Both the position numbers and the translations under genes were made by a program. Positions 39,805 through 49,859 of a stretch of DNA of 64,000 nucleotides are shown piece after piece. The stretch spans positions 124,001 through 188,000 of the forward strand of contig NZ_JAINZS010000004.1 in the NCBI RefSeq assembly GCF_020166495.1. Direction: 5' to 3'. How positions within the stretch are numbered: the first letter of the stretch is position 1; each line of letters starts with the position of its first letter. The notes below the pieces were generated by a model. It did no database searches, had not been told where the DNA came from, and saw only the letters and a program-made list of their open reading frames with translations. The DNA is from Robertkochia aurantiaca. Its GTDB lineage: Bacteria > Bacteroidota > Bacteroidia > Flavobacteriales > Flavobacteriaceae.

Positions 39805-40993
39805 TCAGTACGTCTAAGGGATTATCACTTGTTTCATTTTCATGTTTCTGTTCCAGCTCAGCCTCTCTCCTGGCACTCACACTGAGAATAATACCCAGAG
39901 CGAGACAGGTCATCCAGATAGAGGTTCCTCCACTGCTTATAAGCGGGAGGGTTTGTCCGGTAACCGGAAACAACTCTACCGCAACCGCCATATTGATAAA
40001 GGCCTGGAAAACGATCGGCAGCCCTGCCGCCGCTACCAGCAATTTCCCATAAATGGAGTCTGCCTTATGAGCTACGATTACAATACGAAAGAGCAACAGC
40101 AGGTACAGGAACACCAGTACCAGCCCGCCAAACAGACCATATTCTTCGATGATGATGGCGTAAATAAAATCTGATGAACTCTGCGGAAGAAAATTCTTCA
40201 TCACGCTTTTCCCCGCACCGAGGCCAACCACCCCGCCTTTGGCAATGGCGATCTTGGCTTTTTCGATCTGGTAATCATCTTCAGTATCTGCATCATCAAC
40301 AAAGTTTTCCACCCGGCTTATCCAGGTATCGACCCTGTTGGGAAAGAGCCCCGGGAAAGCCTTGGCCGTCAACACGAATAAAGCCAGGCATACGATCCCG
40401 ACACCAACGATACTCAGTAAATATTTTATGGGGTACCCTCCCAGAAAACACAACACCATCACCATAAAAAAGAGTATGGCTGTGGTAGAAAAGTTAGCAG
40501 GAAGAATCAATATCAGTACGACGAATACAGGCAACCATAGTGGCAAAATGGTTTCCTTAAAGCTTATCTTCTCATCTTTGATCTTACTCAGATAACGCGC
40601 CACATTGACCAGCAGCACTATAGCCGCCAGGGTTGAAGTCTGGAAAGAGATACCCACAAAAGGCACCTGTATCCACCGGCTCGCATTGGCACCTCCGATA
40701 GTGGTACCCTGAGCCAGGGTATAGATCAGCAGCAGGATCACTACCGGCATAGCTATTATCGAGAGGCCTCTGAAATAGTGGAAGGGAATTTTATGCACCG
40801 CATAAATAATCACAAACCCGAGAACCAGCAACATGGCATGTTTGAGCAGGTGACCGAAGGTCGTTCCGTTACCCACCACATATACCAGATTGGTACTGGC
40901 ACTGTATACCGGCAGGAATGAGAATAGGGCGAGAAGGGCAACCACCGCCCAGATCGTTCTGTCTCCTTTGATATTTTTAAAAATTTCCTGCAA
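39791..40993 (-). CDS. ftsW: FtsW/RodA-family peptidoglycan glycosyltransferase
   Basis: Polytopic SEDS glycosyltransferase of septal peptidoglycan synthesis, 400 aa with about ten membrane helices. The family motifs [14 protein letters not shown], a large periplasmic loop with [25 protein letters not shown], and [11 protein letters not shown] near the C-terminus are present. The start appears to be TTG at 40993; the downstream sequence matches the N-terminus expected for the family and no ATG lies nearby. The tail is short, cytoplasmic and Glu-rich. Confidence 0.93.
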   Translation of the reverse strand: MQEIFKNIKGDRTIWAVVALLALFSFLPVYSASTNLVYVVGNGTTFGHLLKHAMLLVLGFVIIYAVHKIPFHYFRGLSIIAMPVVILLLIYTLAQGTTIGGANASRWIQVPFVGISFQTSTLAAIVLLVNVARYLSKIKDEKISFKETILPLWLPVFVVLILILPANFSTTAILFFMVMVLCFLGGYPIKYLLSIVGVGIVCLALFVLTAKAFPGLFPNRVDTWISRVENFVDDADTEDDYQIEKAKIAIAKGGVVGLGAGKSVMKNFLPQSSSDFIYAIIIEEYGLFGGLVLVFLYLLLLFRIVIVAHKADSIYGKLLVAAAGLPIVFQAFINMAVAVELFPVTGQTLPLISSGGTSIWMTCLALGIILSVSARREAELEQKHENETSDNPLDVLSGQI

Positions 40994-41014
40994 TTGATTT
41001 CTTATTTACTCGGT

Positions 41015-42349
41015 TTACAGATTACGAACTGCCTCTTTAAACTTGCGCCCGCGGTCTTCATAATTTTCGAAAAGATCGAACGAAGCACAGGCCGGCGACA
41101 ACAACACAGTATCTCCCTTATCGGCCACTTTCCTGGCGATCTTTACAGCCTCTTCCATGTCGGTGGTCTCCACCAACACATCAACCACGTTACCAAAAGC
41201 TTCGACCAGCTTACGGTTATCGACACCCAGGCATACCACCGCCTTTACCTTTTCCCTGACAAGCGGCATAAGGGCCAGGTAATCATTACCCTTATCCACC
41301 CCGCCAACGATCCAGACCGTCGGAGCCTTCATGCTGTCAAGCGCATAATAGGTAGCGTTAACATTGGTAGCCTTAGAATCGTTGATATACTGCACATCTT
41401 TGATCTTCAACACCTTTTCCAGGCGGTGTTCCACCCCCTGAAAACTTTGCATACTCTCTCGTATGGTTGATTTTCTGATCTTCAGTAATTGAGCTACGGC
41501 AGAGGCGGCCATAGCATTCTTCTGATTGTGTTTCCCTTCTAAGGTTAAGCTTTCTGTTGTCATGGTATTCGTGTCGTTATTGATTTTTATTGTCATTGTC
41601 TGGTTTTCGATATAGGCTCCTTCATCAGGTTTTCGCATCAACGAAAAAGGAAGCAGCCCTGCGCGCGTTTTATGGCTCGCCAGCCATGTTGTTATTTCTT
41701 CATTATCGGCGTCGTAGATCAGCCAGTCATCATCATTTTGATTCATGGTGATACGAAACTTAGACGCGATATATTTACTGTAATCATTCTCGTACCGGTC
41801 TAAATGATCGGGTGAGATATTAGTGATTACCGCGATATGAGGCCTGAAATCAATAATGCCATCCAGTTGAAAGCTACTGATTTCAAGCACATAGTAATCG
41901 TAATCTTGAGAGGCGACCATAGCGGCAAAACTGTCACCGATATTCCCTGCCATTCCCACATGAAGTCCTGCCGATTTCAAAAGATGGTAGGTCAGCATGG
42001 TGGTTGTGGTCTTCCCGTTACTCCCGGTGATACCGATCAGGGTGGCATCGGTATAGCGCGATGCGAATTCGATCTCAGATATAACCGGGATCCCGGCCTC
42101 CTTCAGCTGCCTGATCACTGACACATGGTCCGGTATACCCGGACTTTTCATCACCAGGTCTGCTTTCAGAAGACGGGGAACGGTATGCCCGTTTTCCTCC
42201 CACTCGATCTCATTATGTTCAAGAACGTCTTTATACTTGTTTTTAAGTTTCCCGTTGTCACTTACAAAAACCTCATACCCTTGCTTTTTCCCGAGCAGGG
42301 CTGTTCCCACTCCGCTTTCTCCTCCGCCCAGTATGACCAGTTTTTTCAT
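41015..42349 (-). CDS. murD: UDP-MurNAc-L-alanine--D-glutamate ligase
   Basis: Mur ligase that adds D-Glu, 444 aa. The UDP-binding N-domain starts [15 protein letters not shown]. The ATP loop GITGSNGKTTTTML is near residue 110, and NISPDHLDRY and the C-terminal YINDSKATNVNATYYAL motif identify MurD. The ATG at 42349 overlaps the mraY stop by one base (TGATG). A GTG one codon upstream, overlapping by four bases, is an alternative start. Confidence 0.97.
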   Translation of the reverse strand: MKKLVILGGGESGVGTALLGKKQGYEVFVSDNGKLKNKYKDVLEHNEIEWEENGHTVPRLLKADLVMKSPGIPDHVSVIRQLKEAGIPVISEIEFASRYTDATLIGITGSNGKTTTTMLTYHLLKSAGLHVGMAGNIGDSFAAMVASQDYDYYVLEISSFQLDGIIDFRPHIAVITNISPDHLDRYENDYSKYIASKFRITMNQNDDDWLIYDADNEEITTWLASHKTRAGLLPFSLMRKPDEGAYIENQTMTIKINNDTNTMTTESLTLEGKHNQKNAMAASAVAQLLKIRKSTIRESMQSFQGVEHRLEKVLKIKDVQYINDSKATNVNATYYALDSMKAPTVWIVGGVDKGNDYLALMPLVREKVKAVVCLGVDNRKLVEAFGNVVDVLVETTDMEEAVKIARKVADKGDTVLLSPACASFDLFENYEDRGRKFKEAVRNL

Positions 42350-43578
42350 CACCTTACCTTCAGCGTTACTATGGTTATCACCGCAAGCATGATCCCGACG
42401 ATCCAGAAACGGGTTACGATTTTACTCTCGTGGTATCCTCTTTTCTGATAATGGTGGTGCAATGGCGACATCAGGAAAATTCGCCGGCCTTCTCCATATT
42501 TCTTCTTGGTGTACTTGAAATAAGACACCTGCAGCATTACAGACAGATTTTCAGCCAGGAACACTCCACAGAGAATAGGGATAAGCAGTTCCTTACGCAC
42601 CGCTATGGCGATCACAGCAATGATCCCTCCGATGGTAAGACTACCGGTATCTCCCATAAACACCTGAGCGGGATAGGTATTATACCAGAGGAAGCCCACC
42701 AATCCGCCGGTAAAGGCTGAGATAAAAATGGTGATCTCTCCTGCCCGAGGGATATACATAATGTTCAGGTAATCTGAAAAAATGATGTTACCCGATACCC
42801 AGGCAAAGATCCCCAGTGTCAGTACGATAATCGCAGAGCTTCCGGCTGCGAGTCCATCGATACCATCGGTCAGATTCGCACCGTTGGAAACGGCGGTTAT
42901 GATAAAAATGACAATTGGAATGAAGATCAGCCAGGCATAGTCTTTGGCGCCTTCACCTGCCCATGCTATGAGTTCGGCGTAGTCGAATTCGTTGTTCTTT
43001 ACAAAGGGAATAGTGGTTTTGGTTGACTTCTCTTCTTCCCCGGTTTCAAACTGGGTTACCTGGGTAATACTCGTGGTATTCTGAGGAACGTCGATCACTT
43101 CCTTCACGGTGACTTCAGGATGAAAATACAATGAGAACCCTACAATGATACCCAGGCCTACCTGGCCCAGCACCTTAAACCTTCCCTTAAGTCCCTCTTT
43201 ATCCTTTTTAAATATTTTGATATAGTCATCTATAAAACCGATAGACCCCATCCACAGGGTAGTGGCGATCAATAGCAACACATAGATATTACCCAGATTG
43301 GCGAAGAGTAACACAGGAATGAGGGTGGCGATAATAATGATCAAACCACCCATGGTAGGCGTACCCGCTTTTTGTATTTGCCCCTCCAGCCCGAGCTCTC
43401 TGACACTCTCACCGATTTGTTCCCTTCTCAGGATATTGATCACCTTTTTACCGAATATCGTCGAGATAAGTAACGACAGAATAATGGCTGCTGCGGCACG
43501 GAAGGATATGAACTGGAATAATCCGGCCCCGGGCAGGTCGTAGTTTTTCTCGAGAAATTCAAATAAATAGTATAACAT
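42349..43578 (-). CDS. mraY: Phospho-MurNAc-pentapeptide transferase
   Basis: Integral membrane enzyme that makes lipid I, 409 aa with about ten helices. The diagnostic segments are GTPTMGGL, the catalytic Asp pair in [18 protein letters not shown] and a C-terminal [15 protein letters not shown]. It is longer than the usual 320-360 aa because of an insert of some 50 residues after the helix near residue 160. The insert includes [17 protein letters not shown], is hydrophilic and lies between two helices. Such an insert is seen in Bacteroidota MraY. Confidence 0.97.
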   Translation of the reverse strand: MLYYLFEFLEKNYDLPGAGLFQFISFRAAAAIILSLLISTIFGKKVINILRREQIGESVRELGLEGQIQKAGTPTMGGLIIIIATLIPVLLFANLGNIYVLLLIATTLWMGSIGFIDDYIKIFKKDKEGLKGRFKVLGQVGLGIIVGFSLYFHPEVTVKEVIDVPQNTTSITQVTQFETGEEEKSTKTTIPFVKNNEFDYAELIAWAGEGAKDYAWLIFIPIVIFIITAVSNGANLTDGIDGLAAGSSAIIVLTLGIFAWVSGNIIFSDYLNIMYIPRAGEITIFISAFTGGLVGFLWYNTYPAQVFMGDTGSLTIGGIIAVIAIAVRKELLIPILCGVFLAENLSVMLQVSYFKYTKKKYGEGRRIFLMSPLHHHYQKRGYHESKIVTRFWIVGIMLAVITIVTLKVR

Positions 43579-43617
43579 AGGTCTCTTTATCTGTAGGTTA
43601 TCGGCTCTGGTTCGTTC

Positions 43618-45081
43618 TTATTTTTCCAATTCTTTTAACAGCTCTTTCACCACCTGAAGATCATCAAAGTCATATCGTTTGCCCTTGATCTCCTGGTAGG
43701 TTTCATGCCCTTTTCCCGCTATGAGAATAATATCACCGCGCTCTGCGAGCTGGCAGGCGGTTCTGATGGCCTGTCGACGGTCGGTGATCGACAACAACTT
43801 TTTTGTATGCTGGGGCTCCACCCCCTTTTCCATATCCTTGATTATTTCTTCCGGGTTTTCACTTCGCGGGTTATCAGAAGTGAACAAAACCCGGTCGCTC
43901 AAGGCTGTGGCAATATTTCCCATTACAGGCCTTTTGGTGGTATCGCGGTCTCCTCCGCATCCCACAACGGTTATAAGATTTTCATTGCCCGTACGGATGT
44001 CGTTGATAGTACCCAATACATTCTTCAGGGCGTCGGGAGTATGCGCATAATCCACTATGGCGGTAATTCCGCCTGAAGATTCCACATACTCGAAACGCCC
44101 GCCGACACTCTCAAGCTCACTGAGATATTTGAGCACCTCAATCTTTTCCAGCCCAAGTAAGGTCGCAGTTGCATAAACAGCCAGCAGGTTATAGGCATTG
44201 AAATCTCCGATAAGCCTGGTCCACACCTCGTGATCTTCGATCTTCAACAATAGTCCGCCCAGCTGATTCTCCAGTATCTGAGCCTTAAAATCGGCTACCG
44301 TACGAAGCGCATAACCGTGAATCTCAGCTTTGGTATTCTGCAGCATGACAGCTCCGTTCTTATCATCTTTATTGGTCAGGGCGAAAGCCGATTTCGGCAG
44401 ATGGTCGAAAAAGGACTTTTTCACGTCCCTGTACTCGGCGAAAGTCTTATGGTAATCAAGGTGATCATGACTCAGATTGGTAAACACCCCACCTCTGAAC
44501 TGCAAGCCTTCCGTGCGTTTTTGATGGATGCCATGGGAGCTAACCTCCATAAAGGCAAATTCAACCCCGGCTTCATTCATCATACTGAGGTAGCGATTGA
44601 TCGCCATGGGATCAGGGGTGGTATGAGTGGCCGGATGTTCAGCCAGGTCGACCATCACCTTCACCGTTGAAAGCAGACCTACCTTATACCCTGCCTTTCT
44701 GAATAGCTGATACAGAAGGGTGGTAACGGTGGTCTTCCCATTGGTCCCGGTCACACCAACCAGCTTGAGGTTGGCCGATGGATTCCCGAAGAAATTTGAG
44801 GCCATGATCGCCAGAGCTGCTTTACTGTCTGCAACCCTGACATAGGTTACCCCGTTCACCAATTGCTCAGGCAGTTCTTCACACACCACGGCAATGGCAC
44901 CCTGGTCAACCGCCTTATTCATAAACTGGTGGCCGTCTGCCTGTGTTCCTCTTACAGCGACAAACACATCATCAAGCGACACTTTTCTCGAATCAAAATG
45001 TACGGTGTTGACCGGTACAGCGGTATTTCCGTTGACCGATTCAATGCTTACCTTATATAAAAGATCTTTCAGTAGCTTCAT
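43618..45081 (-). CDS. murE: UDP-MurNAc-tripeptide ligase (meso-DAP type)
   Basis: Mur ligase adding the third residue of the stem peptide, 487 aa. The ATP loop GVTGTNGKTTVTTLL is near residue 110, and NLSHDHLDYH follows. The specificity motif TSDNPRSENPEEI at about residues 401-413 contains DNPR, which marks meso-diaminopimelate rather than lysine. The start overlaps the ftsI stop (ATGA). A 39-base gap separates it from mraY. Confidence 0.97.
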   Translation of the reverse strand: MKLLKDLLYKVSIESVNGNTAVPVNTVHFDSRKVSLDDVFVAVRGTQADGHQFMNKAVDQGAIAVVCEELPEQLVNGVTYVRVADSKAALAIMASNFFGNPSANLKLVGVTGTNGKTTVTTLLYQLFRKAGYKVGLLSTVKVMVDLAEHPATHTTPDPMAINRYLSMMNEAGVEFAFMEVSSHGIHQKRTEGLQFRGGVFTNLSHDHLDYHKTFAEYRDVKKSFFDHLPKSAFALTNKDDKNGAVMLQNTKAEIHGYALRTVADFKAQILENQLGGLLLKIEDHEVWTRLIGDFNAYNLLAVYATATLLGLEKIEVLKYLSELESVGGRFEYVESSGGITAIVDYAHTPDALKNVLGTINDIRTGNENLITVVGCGGDRDTTKRPVMGNIATALSDRVLFTSDNPRSENPEEIIKDMEKGVEPQHTKKLLSITDRRQAIRTACQLAERGDIILIAGKGHETYQEIKGKRYDFDDLQVVKELLKELEK

Positions 45082-47081
45082 GAAAGTATCAAAGTGATCT
45101 TTTTATGGTTATTGATCTTTTCTCCTTTTTTCACCGACTGCTCCCTCACCTTGCCGTTCCCCTTAACCTGCACGTGCAGCCCAAGGTTTTCAAGCAGGGA
45201 AACCGCGTCCATACCACTCATACCCCTTACATCGGGGATGGTCTGATGACCCTGGCGTAACTTGTCATAATAAGCCTGGTATTCCTTTTCTACCGCAGGT
45301 AGTTTCACTTTTAATTCCGGGAGCACATCGATCTCCGGGGAGGTCGAATAAATCTTCTGAGCGATCGATTTAAACACCGGACCCGACACATCAGCCCCGT
45401 AATATCCCACTCCTTTATCGGGTTCATGAATCACCACTATACAGGAATACTTCGGATCTTCAGCCGGAAAGTATCCTGCGAAGGTTGAGATATATTGCTT
45501 TTTGCTTTTATCGGCGTAATTCTTCTGAGCTGTACCGGTTTTTCCCGCCATGGAGAAATTAGGCGAATAGAGTTTATGCCCTGTTCCATGCTCCTTTTCA
45601 ACCACATTTTTAAGCAGCACCTGCATCTTCCTGATGGTTTCTTCAGAACATATGGAAGGGTTTATCACTTCCTTATCAAATCGCTCAATGGTTTTATTCC
45701 ATTCTTTTACTTCCCTGATCAGCCTGGGCTTCACCATTTCACCATTATTGGCAACCGCGTTGTAAAAGGTCAGAATCTGCAGCGGCGTCATCTGAACCCC
45801 GTAGCCGTAAGCCATCCACTGCAGGGCAATACCACTCCAGCGGGATTTATCATTGGGGTGCGGAATGATCGGCTCCCCTTCTCCCTTTATCGGAAGACCT
45901 AATTTTTGGTCGAGCCCCATATTGTAAAGGCGGTTCACAAACTTTTCCGGCTGCCGGCTGTAAAAACTGTCGATTATCTTAACGACCCCTGTATTTGAAG
46001 AAACCTCGAACACTTCCGAGGCTGGTATTTTACCATAACCGCCCCATTTGGAATCACGCACCTTTTTTCCGTAGAAAGTCAAAACCCCTTTTTCAGTATC
46101 GACAACCGTATTGGTATCGATCACTTTATCTTCCAAGGCGGCGATCATCGACATCAATTTAAAGGTAGAGCCGGGCTCATGCGATTCCCAGATAGCATAA
46201 TTACGGTCTTCGTAATATTTACCCTCATCGGTGCGCCCCAGATTTGAAATGGCTTTAACCTCGCCTGTCGCGACCTCCATCACGACCACGCAACCGTGAT
46301 CGGCATCATATTTTTCCAGTTGTGAAAGCAGTGCATGGTGAGCGATATCCTGTATATTGATATTGATAGTAGATATCACATCATACCCATCTACAGGCTC
46401 AACCTCATTGTAGTCGGTTATGGGTTTCCACTGACCTTTAGCAATCTTTTGCTTCAGACGTTTTCCCTCTGAACCCCGTAAAAAATCTCCGAAAGCACCT
46501 TCCAGGCCTACCCGGGTGATATATCCTTTATCGTCTATGCGCTCGTAACCTACACTGCGTTGTGCAATAGCGCCCAGCGGATATTCCCGCTTGGTCTCCT
46601 GCTCTACGATCAACCCACCTTTATACGGCCCCAGGTTGAACATGGGAAAGCTCTTCACCTTCACATATTCTGCATAGCCCAGATCACGCGCTACAAGCAA
46701 ATAACGGTTCTTTGAGGCACGGGCCTTTCTGAACAGGTTCTGGTAATACGAAGAAGATCTTGTGAGTACTTTGGAAAGAGAGTCTGCCAGGGCAGCCACG
46801 TTATTTTCAAACACCTGTTGCGATGGTGTCACCGCATCAAATCGAATATCATACTTGGTCACCGAAGTGGCCAGGAGGCTGCCATTATCAGAATAGAGGT
46901 TCCCTCTTTTAGGCGCGATCGTAAACTTTCTGATCGTACTCTCCTGGGCTAGTTCTTTGTAATGATCACCTTCAACCATCTGAATGCTCACCAGCTTTAC
47001 CACCACAGCGATGGCAAAGACCAGCATACAGCCGGCTATAAAGTACAAGCGGTTCGATATTTTTTTCTCGGTAACAGGCAT
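45078..47081 (-). CDS. ftsI: Septal transpeptidase (PBP, FtsI type) with PASTA domain
   Basis: Class B penicillin-binding protein for septal cross-linking, 667 aa. There is one N-terminal helix (about residues 11-31), a dimerisation domain, and a transpeptidase domain with Ser of the STFK motif near 305, SSN near 360 and KTGT near 512. A single PASTA domain closes the protein (IPDVRGMSGMDAVSLLENLG). A C-terminal PASTA domain on FtsI occurs in Bacteroidota and differs from the E. coli protein. It follows ftsL with a 14-base gap. Confidence 0.96.
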   Translation of the reverse strand: MPVTEKKISNRLYFIAGCMLVFAIAVVVKLVSIQMVEGDHYKELAQESTIRKFTIAPKRGNLYSDNGSLLATSVTKYDIRFDAVTPSQQVFENNVAALADSLSKVLTRSSSYYQNLFRKARASKNRYLLVARDLGYAEYVKVKSFPMFNLGPYKGGLIVEQETKREYPLGAIAQRSVGYERIDDKGYITRVGLEGAFGDFLRGSEGKRLKQKIAKGQWKPITDYNEVEPVDGYDVISTININIQDIAHHALLSQLEKYDADHGCVVVMEVATGEVKAISNLGRTDEGKYYEDRNYAIWESHEPGSTFKLMSMIAALEDKVIDTNTVVDTEKGVLTFYGKKVRDSKWGGYGKIPASEVFEVSSNTGVVKIIDSFYSRQPEKFVNRLYNMGLDQKLGLPIKGEGEPIIPHPNDKSRWSGIALQWMAYGYGVQMTPLQILTFYNAVANNGEMVKPRLIREVKEWNKTIERFDKEVINPSICSEETIRKMQVLLKNVVEKEHGTGHKLYSPNFSMAGKTGTAQKNYADKSKKQYISTFAGYFPAEDPKYSCIVVIHEPDKGVGYYGADVSGPVFKSIAQKIYSTSPEIDVLPELKVKLPAVEKEYQAYYDKLRQGHQTIPDVRGMSGMDAVSLLENLGLHVQVKGNGKVREQSVKKGEKINNHKKITLILS

Positions 47082-47095
47082 TTAATCTCTTGCTT

Positions 47096-47413
47096 TTATT
47101 CAACAGCCACCTTTATAACCTTAGGCGGCACTTCAGAAGGTTTCAATCCGCTTTCCTTCACCCGGGAGACCACATTCGACTCCAGACGGGCCTGTTGTAC
47201 CCGCGTGCGGGTATCAACGAATTCACTGCGCAATTCCAGCACCTCTTCACTGAGACGAGCCAGGTCATGAACCTTCTGGTCGGCCCTGTGAGCACTGGTG
47301 ATCATCACCCCCGCCAAAAGGGAAGCAAAAATGATAAAGCGCCAATTCCTGAACGAATCCTCGCTTATCAAAAACTTCCCTTTTAACAGGTCCAACAACC
47401 TTCTCTTCACCAT
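47096..47413 (-). CDS. ftsL: FtsL-like divisome protein
   Basis: Small bitopic protein, 105 aa, in the canonical ftsL position between rsmH and ftsI. It has one helix (WRFIIFASLLAGVMITSAH, about residues 25-43). A short coiled coil with heptad Leu follows (VHDLARLSEEVLELRSEFVDTRTRVQ). The sequence family is poorly conserved, so the call rests mainly on position, length and topology. Confidence 0.85.
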   Translation of the reverse strand: MVKRRLLDLLKGKFLISEDSFRNWRFIIFASLLAGVMITSAHRADQKVHDLARLSEEVLELRSEFVDTRTRVQQARLESNVVSRVKESGLKPSEVPPKVIKVAVE

Positions 47414-47446
47414 TTGCTATTAATCCTAATCTGTTATCCTTATATA

Positions 47447-48343
47447 TTATATACGTTCCGCAACCCTCAGCCGTGCACTGCGAGCCCGGTTATTTGCTTC
47501 GATCTCTTCTTCTGAAGGCGTCACCAGCCCTCCCACCTTTTTAAAAGACACAAGCGGATTGCCGTAAAAATCCTTATCGGGGTCTCCCTCGAACTTTCCA
47601 CTTCTGATAAAGCGTTTGACAAGCCGGTCTTCCAGCGAGTGATAACTGATGAGACTCAGACGCCCGCCGGCATCCATCACCTCAGGAGTCTGCAATAAAA
47701 ACTCCTTGATCACCTCAAGCTCCTGGTTGACCTCGATGCGTATCGCCTGGTAAATAGGCGCCAATACCTTCTGCTCTTTAAAGGAAGGCAGGAAACGCTT
47801 CACCGCCTCTTTTAGCTGGTCGGTGGTTTCGATCGCGCTCTTTTCCCTGGCCTCAACGATAGCCTTAGCCACTGAAAAAGCGTTTTTCATCTCACCATAT
47901 TGTCTGAAAATATCCGTGAGAGCCTGTAGCTCATAATCATTGACCACCTGATAGGCAGACAATTCATTTCGCTTGCTCATGCGCATATCCAGCTCAGCAT
48001 TGAAACGGGTGGAAAACCCTCTTTCGGCCACATCGAACTGGTGAGACGAAACCCCGAAATCTGCCAGGATGCCATCTACCTTATGTATTCCGTGAAATTT
48101 GAGAAACCGCTTAATGAACCTGAAATTTTCACCGATAAGGGTAAAACGATCATCATCGATAGCATTCTCAAATGCATCTTCATCCTGGTCAAAAGCAAAC
48201 AATCTGCCCTCAGGCCCAAGACGCTTCAGTATTTCCCTGCTATGCCCGCCACCTCCAAAAGTGACATCCACATACACCCCCTCAGGCCTGATCGCCAGAC
48301 CGTCAACAGATTCTTTCAGCAAGACAGGGTTATGATACGTCAT
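47447..48343 (-). CDS. rsmH: 16S rRNA (cytosine1402-N4)-methyltransferase
   Basis: SAM-dependent methyltransferase acting on the ribosomal P-site, 298 aa. The N-terminus MTYHNPVLLKESV and the SAM loop VDVTFGGGGHSREIL are typical, and LADFGVSSHQFD and SYHSLEDRLVKRF follow. The reading frame overlaps mraZ by 14 bases. It is present as the second gene of dcw clusters in most bacteria. Confidence 0.97.
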   Translation of the reverse strand: MTYHNPVLLKESVDGLAIRPEGVYVDVTFGGGGHSREILKRLGPEGRLFAFDQDEDAFENAIDDDRFTLIGENFRFIKRFLKFHGIHKVDGILADFGVSSHQFDVAERGFSTRFNAELDMRMSKRNELSAYQVVNDYELQALTDIFRQYGEMKNAFSVAKAIVEAREKSAIETTDQLKEAVKRFLPSFKEQKVLAPIYQAIRIEVNQELEVIKEFLLQTPEVMDAGGRLSLISYHSLEDRLVKRFIRSGKFEGDPDKDFYGNPLVSFKKVGGLVTPSEEEIEANNRARSARLRVAERI

Positions 48344-48806
48344 CTGTAAGATTGTTTTCCCGGTTACCCATCACCTCTTCAGCCAGATCTGAAAAATCAT
48401 CAGCACCCGAATCGAGCACCTCATAATATCGGTCCTTATCCCAGACCTCAATACGATCTACAGACTCAGACAAAACCACACCTTTTTCTATTCCGGCATA
48501 ACTCAGCAAATTCTTGGGAATGGAGATACGACCCGTACTGTCGATCTCCACCTTTCGCACTCCGGCAGTGAATTGCCTGATGAAATCGTTATTCTTTTTC
48601 ACAAAACGATTCAGCTTGCTCACCTCCTTCATTTCCCTGTTCCAGGCCTCCATGGTATAGATCTCCAGACACTTCTGAAAAATGGACCTTTTTAACACCA
48701 ATCCCTCTTCCAAAACAGGCGCGAGTTTGGCACGCATAGCAGAAGGAACCATGATACGGCCCTTGCTATCTGCCTTACACTCATACTCTTCTGTGAAGTG
48801 GAACAT
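48330..48806 (-). CDS. mraZ: Transcriptional regulator MraZ
   Basis: Dual AbrB-fold protein of 158 aa that represses the dcw operon in other bacteria by binding tandem operator repeats. The N-terminal half has EYECKADSKGRIMVPSAMRAKL, and the second half repeats it as VEIDSTGRISIPKNLLSYAGI. It is the first gene of the dcw cluster. Its promoter region carries four 10-base-spaced repeats at 48851-48890, consistent with autoregulation. Confidence 0.95.
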   Translation of the reverse strand: MFHFTEEYECKADSKGRIMVPSAMRAKLAPVLEEGLVLKRSIFQKCLEIYTMEAWNREMKEVSKLNRFVKKNNDFIRQFTAGVRKVEIDSTGRISIPKNLLSYAGIEKGVVLSESVDRIEVWDKDRYYEVLDSGADDFSDLAEEVMGNRENNLTDDVS

Positions 48807-48833
48807 CTACTGATCGGATTGACGGTTATTTTT

Positions 48834-48841
48834 CAAATATA
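48834..48841 (-). promoter_or_regulatory. -7 element of the mraZ/dcw promoter
   Basis: TATATTTG on the minus strand, a perfect TAnnTTTG, 28 bases before the mraZ ATG. Its -33 region falls inside the tandem operator-like repeats. Confidence 0.6.
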
Positions 48842-48850
48842 TATAAATAT

Positions 48851-48890
48851 TTACCACAATTTACCACATTTTGGCACTTTTTACCACAAT
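48851..48890 (-). promoter_or_regulatory. Four tandem MraZ-type operator repeats
   Basis: Plus-strand 10-mers TTACCACAAT, TTACCACATT, TTGGCACTTT and TTACCACAAT lie back to back with an exact 10-base period; the third is degenerate. On the coding strand they read (A/T)(A/T)GTGGTAA. MraZ of E. coli binds TGGGN repeats spaced by about 10 bases, so length, spacing and position all fit. They cover the expected -33 region of the promoter. Confidence 0.75.
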
Positions 48891-49058
48891 GTTGATAAAT
48901 TACAAAAAAGACCGTTCAATAGCCACCATCCTGCCCGGTTGTGAAAATAACGCCCGAACACCTTAAAAGTCAAAGCACTTAAAATCAAGCTCTTCTGAAG
49001 AAGGCTGCACAAGCCATCTCCAAAGAGCACAAAACCCCCGCGATAAAAGTGAAATGAC

Positions 49059-49066
49059 TATATTTG
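49059..49066 (+). promoter_or_regulatory. -7 element of the hydrolase-engB unit
   Basis: TATATTTG, a perfect TAnnTTTG, 26 bases before the hydrolase ATG. No clear -33 element. Confidence 0.5.
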
Positions 49067-49092
49067 CTTCGAAGAAATGTAACTAACCATTA

Positions 49093-49857
49093 ATGGTACA
49101 CGAATTAAAGAAGGAAGGAAAATTTGCCTACATAGAAGTTGGCGAAGGAACCCCGATGATCGTTCTTCATGGACTCATGGGCGGACTCAGCAACTTCAAA
49201 GGGGTTACCGATTACTTTTCTGAAAGGGGCTACAAAGTCCTGATACCGGAACTACCTATCTACACTATGAGCCTGTTAAAAACGAACGTAAAAAGCTATG
49301 CTTTGTTTTTAGAGGCCTTTATCGAGTATAAGAATTTTGATGAAGTGATCCTTTTAGGAAACTCACTTGGGGGACATATTGGTCTTTTGCACACCAAACT
49401 TTTTCCCGACAAGGTTAAAGCCCTGGTGATCACCGGAAGTTCGGGGCTTTATGAAAGCGCCATGGGTGACGGTTATCCCAAAAGGGGCGATTATGAATTC
49501 ATCAAGAAAAAAAGCGAGGAGGTGTTTTACGATCCCAAGGTGGCTACTAAAGAGATCGTAGACGAGGTTTACGCCACGGTGAATGATCGCAATAAACTGA
49601 TCAAGACCCTTGCCATCGCGAAAAGTGCCATTCGTCATAATATGGCCAAAGACCTCCCACATATGCACACTCCAACCTGTATTATCTGGGGAAAGAACGA
49701 CACGGTAACTCCTCCCAATGTGGCGGAAGAGTTTAATCAACTACTCCCTGATGCAGAGTTATTCTGGATCGACAAATGTGGTCACGCCCCTATGATGGAA
49801 CATCCGAACGATTTCAACCGGATCTTACACTCCTGGTTGGAAAAACGCAATTTGTAG
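49093..49857 (+). CDS. Alpha/beta-hydrolase fold protein
   Basis: Cytoplasmic esterase/lipase-like hydrolase of 254 aa; the substrate is unknown. The oxyanion-loop [10 protein letters not shown] is at about residues 25-34. The nucleophile elbow GNSLGG holds the Ser near 98, the Asp is in [10 protein letters not shown] near 205 and the His in [11 protein letters not shown] near 232, so the triad is complete. There is no signal peptide. It ends two bases before engB and shares its transcript. Confidence 0.88.
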   Translation: MVHELKKEGKFAYIEVGEGTPMIVLHGLMGGLSNFKGVTDYFSERGYKVLIPELPIYTMSLLKTNVKSYALFLEAFIEYKNFDEVILLGNSLGGHIGLLHTKLFPDKVKALVITGSSGLYESAMGDGYPKRGDYEFIKKKSEEVFYDPKVATKEIVDEVYATVNDRNKLIKTLAIAKSAIRHNMAKDLPHMHTPTCIIWGKNDTVTPPNVAEEFNQLLPDAELFWIDKCGHAPMMEHPNDFNRILHSWLEKRNL

Positions 49858-49859
49858 CT

